Assembly: GCA_009746045.1 (NCBI GenBank)
Contig: RPFO01000667.1
Location: 1,073,221 to 1,115,720, forward strand
Source of the DNA: Mesostigma viride
Taxonomy: Eukaryota > Streptophyta > Mesostigmatophyceae > Mesostigmatales > Mesostigmataceae
DNA: 42,500 nucleotides
Direction of reading: 5' to 3'
The translations under genes were made by a program, and so were the position numbers. The notes under the pieces are model-generated. The model was not told the DNA's origin. It saw only the letters and a program-made list of their open reading frames with translations, and did no database searches. Of the stretch, positions 34,537 to 42,500 are shown piece by piece (within the stretch, counting starts at the first letter, position 1; each line of letters begins with the position of its first letter).

Positions 34537-35292
34537 TCACGAAAAGCCCACGGGTGGCGGCCCTGCCGCGCGCGGCCTGGGGCACGCCAGGTGAGGACAT
34601 ATCGGCCACCTGGGCTGGGCGGGTTTGGTGCCAGCTAGTCCATCTGATGTGTCTACCTGATCTGTGCGGGCCAGGTGCCCGGCTAGGCCCAGGCGCCTGT
34701 GCCTAATAATGTGGGAAACATAGGGCAAATCAGCGTACAAATCCTCATTACTAATGTGCAAACCAAAGGGGATGTTAAAGGCCTTGCGCAGCATCTTGGT
34801 GACGTTGTCGTCGAGTCGTTGCTCCAGCTCCTGCGTCAGTGTCCAGGTCTCGGCGCCGTAGGTCAGGGTCGTCAGAATGACGACCTTGAAGAGGTCACGC
34901 TTGACGATCCGGGGTAGGGCGGGGTTGCTCCACCAGCGGCGGTGCCGGTTATGGAGGTGCGCCCACGCCATGCCGATCCGTGTCGTCAGGTCGTCCTCGC
35001 AGTCGGGAAGCCAGCTGCCGAGCAGCTTGGAGCGGCCTGAAGTAGGGTAGGGGACCTCGGTGTCGTCTAAGAGGCGGAGTGTGGGTGGGGGCCCTGCCAT
35101 GCCGAGGGCCAGGGCCTCCGTTTTGGGGCTGATGGCTAGACCAACCGCCCGAGCCCCAACCATATGAAGTGTTAATATGAACTGAGACAGTACTATTCCT
35201 GGAGATGCCCCAACCTGGCCGGCCAACCATATAGTTGTCACTCCTGATTTCTGGCCTGCGTTGGTTGTCTCCTTGATATAGTCACGAGACAT
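34537..35292 (-). pseudogene. 3' part of a LINE (non-LTR) reverse transcriptase
   Basis: A 251-codon open frame lacks the catalytic RT core and starts mid-domain. GASPGIVLSQFILTLHMVG resembles the RT block containing the G-x-P motif. SKLLGSWLPDCEDDLTTRIG, KRDLFKVVILTTLTYGAETW + TLT and LDDNVTKMLRKAF, followed by the RRLGLAGHLART stretch, form the classic LINE RT thumb region (YGAETW is diagnostic of this family). The piece reads 5' to 3' leftward; its upstream end carries the sequence that recurs as a dispersed repeat elsewhere in the window. Confidence 0.8.
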
Positions 35293-36327
35293 TCATATAA
35301 TATACGGCGTTGGATCGCCGTGCGTCCAGGCATAGTTGTCTCACTTCATATAATCCTCATGAGCTGTCCTCTACTGTATATAATGGCAGACGAGGCGGTA
35401 GTGTAGCGGCTATCCTCAGGGCTGCTTGTCAGTCTTACGAGTGACTACAACGTGTCCACAGGACACCACAGAAGTCGGTGAAAGAGGCCATTGCAGTGCT
35501 TTCCTCTTTCTCGACCTTTGCGCCATGCGTCCAGGAATAATAGTCTTAGCTCATAAGTTTTCTTTGTGTGTACCGTAGTTTCCCATTTCCCATTTGAAGT
35601 TATGTCGTTTCCATGTCACCCACGAGTGAGAGGGCTTCTCTGGTAAGGGACCTTGCCAATCTAGTTACTATCAAGTGCAGGAGACAAGAGCTAGTTACTA
35701 AGTCAGACAGGTGCTCCCAGCATGGAAGGCTACTTCAGGCGGAAGTGCCACAAGTGCGCAGCGCTCATCACGTGCATGCACACAGTCAAGTGCAAGGGTC
35801 TCAGCAAGCCCAATGCCCAGCTTCAAGGGCGCCCGACAATGATCAATGAGACAACCAGCGCAGGCCAGAGATCTGGAGAATCCGGACCATGGTAGCTTGA
35901 GCCTGCTGTTATCTTATCTGCGTTTGACATTAATGATGCTTCACCCCACCTGGCCGCAGCCACCTGTCACAATTGGCCCAGCGGCATGACGGATACATAG
36001 GATGGGCCTTAATAATGGAGCCTTGCTGGGCACCAAGAAAGGACCTAACAATGGAGCCACACTGGGCAGCTGCTAGCTAGGATGGACCTAGTTGCGGAGC
36101 CATCATGGGCACCCAGGAACGACCTAAGAGTGGAGCCATGCTGGGAACCTAGGCTGTCTGATTGATACTAGGAACCTAGGATGGGTCACCTGATTATGGC
36201 GCCATACTGGGCACCGAAAATGGACCTAACGAAGGAGCCCATCATGGGCATCTGGGGATAAGACCCTGTCCGTTAGAGCCTAGAAGGTCACTCCATCCAT
36301 CACGGTAAGGACTATTATTGCACCCGG
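35293..36327. repeat. Repeat-rich intergenic stretch
   Basis: 35846-35929 is a plus-orientation copy of the LINE-derived dispersed repeat. ATG 35722 opens a short frame (MEGYFRRKCHKCAALITCMH...) with a CxxC-type cluster that runs into that repeat; it is possibly another LINE remnant. 36000-36245 is a decayed 40-45 bp tandem repeat built on GGACCTAACAATGGAGCCA...CTGGGCACC. No intact gene is seen. Confidence 0.5.
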
Positions 36328-36457
36328 CTGCTGCCTTGTGGGTCGCTTCCATGCCTGTGGGTGGCCAATACACGTTCCATCGGTGGCTGCAACCACGGCT
36401 CATGCCCCGAGTGCTGCCGGGCAGCATTTTCGACGGCCTCCACAGTTTTGGATGGCC
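36328..36457. repeat. Two degraded copies of the PET100 last exon
   Basis: 36411-36457 (GCTGCCGGGCAGCATTTTCG...GGCCTCCAC) and 36328-36367 resemble 36513-36559 in the coding exon (CTGCCGGGCCGCATTGTGGA...CGCCTCCAC). They lie just beyond the stop codon. Confidence 0.65.
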
Positions 36458-36501
36458 TTTTGGGGTGGCCAACCATGGGCCATCTGTGGTTGTATCCACA
36501 A

Positions 36502-37164
36502 TTACTGGCCCGACTGCTGCCGGGCCGCATTGTGGATCGCCTCCACGCTTGTTGGTGGGCGCGGATTCTCGGGTGGGTAGACCACATAGGACCGCTGCGC
36601 ATGACGACAAGGGAAACAGAGCCCCACGGGAGCAGATGTATGCAGTGTAGACAGTGCAAGTCCGTTAACGCAGCAAGTTTTGATAGGTTTCATGGCACAC
36701 GTGTCGACTCCGTAGTCCCGATACTTGCCTCTGCGTCACACAGGTAGAAACGTGCGCCCTTCGATCAAGCGGCTCTGCCGTTTGATCGCTTGATCTCTGC
36801 CCCCCGTCCCAACCCAACCGCCATGCCCACATCTGAACCAAACCCGCGCGATCGTTTCCATACGAACAAATTCCCTCCGTGTGGGCAAGTTTTCGTTGAC
36901 AAGTGGAAAGAACCTACGCTTCTGGCTGAAAACACGTGACCGACCCTCGCGTAGCCAAGTATAGGCTTCCACATAACTGCGCTTGACACGACACAAGAAC
37001 GTCGGGGAGACAAGCGTCGCTGAGACTATGCTTACATTTCGGACGACTTTTTCCAGGTTCGACGGAGTCAAGGCAATGGCCACCGTGAGAAACACTGGTA
37101 TGGACACGTAAACCGCGAATTTCCACGCCTCTAGAAAGTGCTTCTTGCCCGCTCTTGCCGACAT
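36502..37164 (-). CDS. PET100: PET100-like cytochrome c oxidase assembly protein (two exons)
   Basis: Exon 1 is 37164-37036 (MSARAGKKHFLEAWKFAVYV, SIPVFLTVAIALTPSNLEKVVRN; donor CGAAAT/GTAAGC). Exon 2 is 36594-36502 (acceptor TGCGCAG; RSYVVYPPENPRPPTSVEAI, then HNAARQQSGQ and a stop). The join is phase 0, giving 73 residues. One N-terminal membrane segment followed by R-x-Y-V-x-YPPE-x-P-R-P is the Pet100 family signature. Pet100 is a small inner-mitochondrial-membrane chaperone for cytochrome c oxidase assembly. The length fits plant and algal members. No other ORF competes for exon 2. Confidence is high because two halves in different frames join to the family consensus. Confidence 0.88.
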
Positions 37165-37339
37165 CTTTCGCGACGCTGCAACCGCTGCAATAACTCTGAA
37201 TTATTGATTCAATGTCCCCACGCCAGCGCAGGCCTCGACGGACTACTCAAAATCACCAGAACTACCGCAGGAGAGTCGTGCCAGGAGACAGTTGACGTCG
37301 ATGGTCAGGCAGTGTTAGGCCAGTGATGAGCCATAAAAA

Positions 37340-38240
37340 ATGTTACAAGCCAGGTAAGTCTATCCCCGAAGTGATTTCTCCGCCTACCGGCGTCAACGTC
37401 GTTGTTGTAAGTCTTAGGTGGGCTCGGTGGGAATGGTTGTACTTTGTAGCGCAATGCTTATGAAGTTGTTGTTTTTTGCTAATGTAATAGTTAGCAATCG
37501 GTCCACATGGTCGCGGAATCACATCGGTGTGATCAATGTTGATCATGAGGAATTTTTGCATGACGTCTTGTCGAAAAAAGATGTTTCTACTAGAGATTGT
37601 CACGGATGTTCCGTTGGGCCCGCCGCTGGCCGCCACGTGACCGTATCATCCAGTCCTGACAATGTTGGGATCCCTGATAGCAGATTGCGCCGCGCTCGGA
37701 GCCGTTATCGGAATATGGGAAAAATCACGTGGAGGGGATGAAGGCTGGGTTCTCGCCACGTCCTGGTTTCTGCCCGTTGGTCGCTGACTTGATAGACGCA
37801 CACACGCCTACTTTGCGTCCAGTGTTCCGTCCAGCAAGGCCAAGCCATTGTTGATGTTTCCGGCATAAATACGCACCAGCCGACCATCGCGCGCTCCATT
37901 CCCGCCTCCAGGCTACGAAGAGAGTCACATTTCTGGCGAGTTGATCGTAATGAAAGGGTCTTGGTGTCCCCGAAGACGATGTTTCGCGCTCCTCTACGTG
38001 CTTGCTGAGTAGAAAAACCATTTTTGCTAGCTTTCTCGCCGTACAGAGTGAAATATGGCAGAAAGGCGGTAGCAGTGGAACAGTTTCGCAAACGAACCAT
38101 CAATGGCATCGAGAGAATCCCCAACGGTACGTATCCTTTGCAGCTCAGCCGGACTCCAGACTGCGCGATTTGTACACCTCCAACTTCCTTGTCTCTGCAT
38201 TTTCTGATTAGGGATGAATGGTTTCGGAAATGCCACCAAT
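37340..38240 (-). other. Possible exons of an unrecognised gene
   Basis: Three minus-strand stretches look like protein but I cannot name them: QDVMQKFLMINIDHTDVIPR + PCGPIAN (about 37500-37600); DGRLVRIYAGNINNGLALLD + GTLDAK (about 37815-37905, between TTCGTAG and GTAGGC); and VGDSLDAIDGSFAKLFH (about 38080-38130). The phases do not chain convincingly, and the plus strand also offers open frames (for example FRKRTINGIERIPN at about 38085). Some of this could instead be the 5' region of the LysM-M23 gene. Confidence 0.25.
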
Positions 38241-38691
38241 GATGTGCATCAAGAAAATAGCGGAGAAATTTTTTGCTCGGAGGTTTTCCCTGTAATTTCT
38301 ATTAATTTACCCTTGAAATCTTTTTCCAATAAAATCGAAAGCCAGATGTGCAAACATTTGCCTGCGTTCCGGCCCGATTTTTTGCTTTGCTCTTTCTGCT
38401 TCGTTCGGAGTTCCTTTGGCTAGGATTATAAGCATGGATGAACTTGGTTCAGAGGATAGCTGGCTAGTCCCTTCTTTCAAAAGTCACCTTCGAACACAAA
38501 AATTCCTTTTCTGTTATGCCAGGAATATTTTCTGTCACCTGAAGGCCTTGATATTGTCCACAACAGATATTTATTGAAAGCGGTGACGTGTGCCTATTTC
38601 AGTCGCCCTAGCCGAAATGTGCTGACGAGTCTGCAAATGTTTAATGCAAATGCTTTGCTTCTTGCTCGAACGTCCCCTTATTTACTTGCAG
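38241..38691. other. Upstream region of the LysM-M23 gene
   Basis: It is AT-rich. It ends TTATTTACTTGCAG at 38691, a good 3' splice site, so a 5' exon (untranslated or coding) probably lies upstream. A short ATG frame at 38434 (MDELGSEDSWLVPSFKSHLR) is a candidate but has no clear donor. Confidence 0.35.
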
Positions 38692-41600
38692 GTTGTTAGG
38701 ATGCAGCCTGGCGGATCTCCTTCACGTAATGGTCAACGAGGTCCAAATGCTGCTCACATCAGCTCCGCCATAGGCATAATGAATACGCATGTCGCCTTGC
38801 CAGGTGAATGGGCCACTGCTCATGCAAATAATCAGTCGGAGAGCAAGACAGTCAGTGCATCAGCCGTCTTTAATTCCAAACAACGGTATCCTGCAAAAAA
38901 ATCTTCAGCAAATTATAAAAAACACTCGAGGAGTTCTGGGAATGGCCTCGTGAACACGCTTGGGAAGATTGTTTCTGCATTCAACATTTTTGGTTGGGGG
39001 TCATCCCACCATGGCAATAAAGGGGTCGGCTCAAAAGCCAATGCAACTGTCGGCTACCAAATCCTGCGTGGCGACACTTTGGGAGAAATCGCCCAAGCCC
39101 ACAATGTATCCGTCACACAAATCCGCCGCCTCAACAAGAGCCTTCAGCGGAGTGACTTCCTGGAAGAAGGATCGTAAGTGGATGCTTTTTTCATGTTTCA
39201 GTTTCTAGTAGTTTTACACCAGTCACCCATGGTGATGCTTATTGAGTGCTTCTATCTGGCCTCTTCGGTAGGCCAGTACTTGGTAGGCGTACGTGAAAGC
39301 AAGCCAGAGTTAAGACCTGTGTACCTTGGACGCAGTATATTCTTTACTTCCTAGGCGTGTGTACTCCACTGCTGAGTATTTCCTTTTCATAACGCCCTCA
39401 TTAACTAGCAGACACTTTGCAATGCTGTGCACCATAAGTTCTGCTTTGTTGCAAGTTATCACATCAGTAACTGTGCATACATTTACTCTTTTGTCATGAA
39501 GCTATATGGTATGCTCACGATGTTTTCTGGCATACGTGGGCTTTTGGTTCCCACCGCACATTTGAAAGTGCTGTCCTCTGGCTTTTTGCCTTTGCACCGT
39601 GTGCAGTTCTTGGACGTTTGGAATCATGGCATGGCTAACGTAATGACTGACTAGCTAGACCTTTTCAGTGGTTTCCCTTTGCGGTTATTTCCTCGTAAAT
39701 GGTGGGAGAGCGATCGCAGCAATGGTGCTTACCCCTAGACACTCCCGGCCAGTGGCTCGAAACACACGCCCTGAAGCAAGCTGTTTCCGGCCCCACCGTC
39801 TAGGTCATCTAGTCGCTCTACACGTAAGCCAGCCATAATTTCAATGCACAAGGCTACACATTTCCATCACCCTTCATATGCATCATCCTGAACGACTCGA
39901 ACACGCGGACAAGATAACGGCAGGCTCGAGCTACCATGTATGGTCCGGATTCTCCCGATTTCCGGCCTGCGCTGGTTGTCTCCTTGATGGTATGCCCAAT
40001 GGGGCACCTCGTGTTCGCTACCTCTCTGCCTGGTCCCTACCATTCGTTTGCGGCGTTCTGGGAGCCCACGTGATACGACCAGTGGGGCGCCCAACCAGCT
40101 GTTAGCATTCACCACTGCCGTGGCATAAGCAGTCATCCACCCCTGGCTGTTGCAGGCGCGGAGCAAGCAGCACACCACACGTTACACTTTAGCCTTCCCC
40201 CCATGCTCCACTGCTGCCTGTTCAAATAGTATAGAAATTGGATTGATATATAATCAATTTAAAAGAAGTGATTCCATTTTTGTGCTGATTCCTCCCTCGC
40301 TAACACTGACACAAAACGGCATCGAAACTTGAACTATTCCCCCCCTCCCCTGCAGGGTCCTGCAGCTCCCCATGTCCCGCAGCGGCCGACGCGCGCTCGC
40401 CGCAGCTCACCAGGCGGCACGCTTCAAGCTGGGCCGCAGCGCGAGCCTGCAGGAGCGCACAGCCGCGGCGGTCGCCATGGTCGGCCGCGGGCCCAACGCG
40501 CTTAACTACACTGACGTGCCCGGCGTGGCGCGCGGTCCCGGCGGTTTGGGCCAGCGGCGCATGAAGGGCGGGCCTAAGTCCAAGTGGACAAGCGTGCGCG
40601 TGCGGCCAGGGGACCACCTGTGGGACGTCTCGGCGCGTGCGGGCGTGACGATGCGTCACCTGCAGCGCATCAACCACTTGACGAGCGACAACCTCACGGC
40701 GGGGCAGCTGCTGCGCGTGGCTGCGCCGGCCAGCCAGTCCTCCTTCTCAACGCGGCAGGGGTTCCGTCGCACGGCCCGCCCGCTCTTCTCGCGGGCGCAG
40801 CCGCTCGCGCTCCTGAACGCCCGGCTCCCGACACCTGGCAGCGGTGCAGGAATCGGCATGGCGACCTCGTGGGGTGGCAGCGGCGGCGCCATGCGTTTGC
40901 CCGCTGTTAGTCGTGAGCTGCGCATCGCATTTGTGCGGTGGCAGATGCAGCACAAGCCCAGCCACTGGCGGCGGCGCGGCAAGCACTTCATCTCGCCCGT
41001 CGCGGACGGGTTCATCAGCAGCTCGTTCGGGCCGCGCTGGGGCGCGCTGCACGAGGTGCGCCTTTCCCGCTGGCTTACCTCTTTAACCGTGAAGGGCCCC
41101 TTCAACCCTTAACCTTAGCCAGTTCTGTCCCCTGTTCCCCCCGAGTCCGCATGTTGCCCTCTTTGTCCCCTGTGTGGTTGAAACTGAGGTGAACTTGCCT
41201 GAAGCTCTAAAAAAACCTTCCAACTTTACACGTACTCTCAAACTCCCCCTTTGGCGAGAAGGTCGCATGTCGGCAACGGAAAGTCATGTTACTATGGTAA
41301 CAATAAAAAAGTCCATCACGGTCATATTCTTGTTGTTGTTTTCTTGGCTACACCCCACACCTTGTCTCTTCTTTGTTCCCTTGTCTCACACACTGGCTCT
41401 CTTTCCTCTCGCGGGGCCCCCTCCTCTTTCCTCCCGCTGGGCCCCATCCCTCCCCTACATCTGCAGGGCGTCGACCTCGCGGCAGAGCAAGGCACGCCCG
41501 TGCGCGCGGCGGGCGACGGCATTGTGGTCTACGCGGGGCTGAACGGCGGTTATGGGAAGCTGCTCTCACTCGCGCATGGTGACGGGTTCACCACACGGTA

Positions 41601-41763
41601 TGCGCACTGCGCGCGCATCCATGTCAAGTCGGGCCAGGTCGTCAAGCGCGGCCAGGTAGTCGCCGCGGTCGGGTCAACAGGCCACTCCACGGGACCCCAC
41701 CTGCACTTTGAGCTGCGGCACAACCGTGTCCCGCAGGACCCCGCGGCGCACATCAACCTTTAG
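38692..41763 (+). CDS. LysM-LysM-M23 peptidase (peptidoglycan hydrolase-like), three exons
   Basis: The exons are 38692-39173 (first ATG 38701), 40356-41055 and 41467-41763, with donors ATC/GTAAGT and GAG/GTGCGC, acceptors CCTGCAG and TCTGCAG, and phases 2 and 0. This gives 489 residues from ATG 38701. LysM 1 (about 120-164, YQILRGDTLGEIAQAHNVSV...) is completed only by splicing. LysM 2 is at about 237-280 (SVRVRPGDHLWDVSARAGVT...). M23 is at about 368-489: FISSSFGPRWGALHEGVDLA gives the H-x3-D zinc ligands across the second intron, then YAHC and HLHFEL complete the site, so the enzyme looks active. M23 enzymes cut peptide bridges of peptidoglycan. In an alga this points to plastid peptidoglycan, as proposed for DipM-like proteins in chloroplast division, or to digestion of bacteria. 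The N-terminus may extend into an upstream exon, so targeting cannot be judged. Confidence 0.88.
39174..40355. repeat. Intron 1 of the LysM-M23 gene with a LINE-derived dispersed repeat
   Basis: 39897-39988 is a minus-orientation copy of the dispersed repeat (CAGGCTCGAGCTACCATG, GGTCCGGATTCTCCCGATTT, GGTTGTCTCCTTGA). The remainder has no supported feature. Confidence 0.7.
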
Positions 41764-42500
41764 AGGAGTGAGACAGGCAGCCAGCACCGGCTTGATGGAC
41801 ACCGCAAGGATTTTTTCCTTGTGGTTTCGAAGGGCCATCCGTGCATGTGGCAGTCGCAGGTGCAGGCGGGTGCCTCGAGGACTTCCACAGCTGTCATGCT
41901 GTTCAATTCTGGCCAGCTGGGCAATGTTGTCCCCGTTTCATATTCTGCTCAAGAGCTACTCGAGTATTCGTACCCCCAAGTTCTTGGAACTCGCTGGAGC
42001 GGTGAATACATGCTTGGACGGGGAATTTTTTGATGTTGTTTCTCAGGAACCCCTGAGGCTTGTATCCCGAGCCTGATGTCCAACAAACTGTTCTTATGAT
42101 GACCACTACGCTTGCTGAGTGCAATGCGGTAACGGCTTTGCTATGCATGGTGTTGTGTGGAAATTTTTTCCCCCTAGATGATATGGAAAGGGGGACCAGA
42201 TCAGCATTCTAGATGATTTTTTGTTCTTGAGCTGGTATCGAAGTCCATGGTGGTAGATGCCCTGCTTGGCTGAGGTTGTGCTATTAACAGGAGAATTATT
42301 GGTGCGTGATTGGTTTTGCAATCAGCGATGCTTAATTTTTTTTGCAAACTTAGGCTAAGTGTGGCCATGTCGCCGGCCAGAAGATACCACAAACTGGTTT
42401 ACAACCTTTGACATGCATGCATGTGCTTGTTGTACGCGCCATTGATGCACGTACACCATCTAAGCTACTTATTATTTATCATTATTATACTAATATACCA
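41764..42500. other. Downstream of the LysM-M23 gene
   Basis: It includes the probable 3' UTR. No further exon, RNA gene or repeat could be supported; short ORFs on both strands have no recognisable sequence. Confidence 0.4.

Noticed and set aside
37418-37741. Plus-strand 107-codon ORF
   Set aside because: It shows no recognisable motif and competes with equally plausible minus-strand pieces, so neither was called as a gene.

Overview
The window is nuclear DNA of a intron-rich eukaryote, most likely a unicellular or colonial green alga. Three things point there. Genes are split by GT-AG introns with GTGAGT-like donors. The largest element is a tyrosine-recombinase retrotransposon with split direct repeats, the PAT/kangaroo layout described from Volvox. 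The DNA is GC-rich and unusually full of micro- and minisatellites. No rRNA, tRNA, CRISPR array or bacterial-style operon was found.

Layout. (1) 1-14200, minus strand: one large gene with no recognised name. I could assemble 12 phase-compatible exons, about 881 residues, from a signal-peptide exon near 14.2 kb to the left edge, where the gene runs off. It encodes a secreted or surface protein with PPC-like beta domains, then three cysteine-rich PSI-like modules, then further beta-rich sequence. Its introns are packed with simple repeats and with degraded copies of the neighbouring exon edges. (2) 15009-31195: a pentanucleotide microsatellite (ACATG)n split by a PAT/DIRS-like retrotransposon (15338-30344). 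Two later elements are nested in that retrotransposon. One is a Copia LTR retrotransposon (18902-25262, target duplication CCAAC). The other is a 3.3-kb terminal-inverted-repeat element (26072-29377, target duplication TGG) that carries a spliced zinc-finger gene but no transposase I can recognise. (3) 31196-36500, minus strand: decayed retrotransposon pieces, namely a frameshifted ORF1-like region interrupted by a 0.5-kb MITE and a LINE reverse-transcriptase tail, plus dispersed and tandem repeats. (4) 36502-37164, minus strand: a two-exon PET100-like cytochrome-oxidase assembly gene. (5) 37.3-38.4 kb: doubtful coding pieces. (6) 38692-41763, plus strand: a three-exon gene for a LysM-LysM-M23 peptidase, a bacterial-type peptidoglycan hydrolase in a spliced nuclear gene.

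Two things stand out. Exon-edge sequences are repeatedly copied into adjacent non-coding DNA, at most exons of the large gene and at the PET100 gene. The mobile elements show a clean nested history, and removing each insert together with one copy of its target duplication restores the reading frame of the host element.
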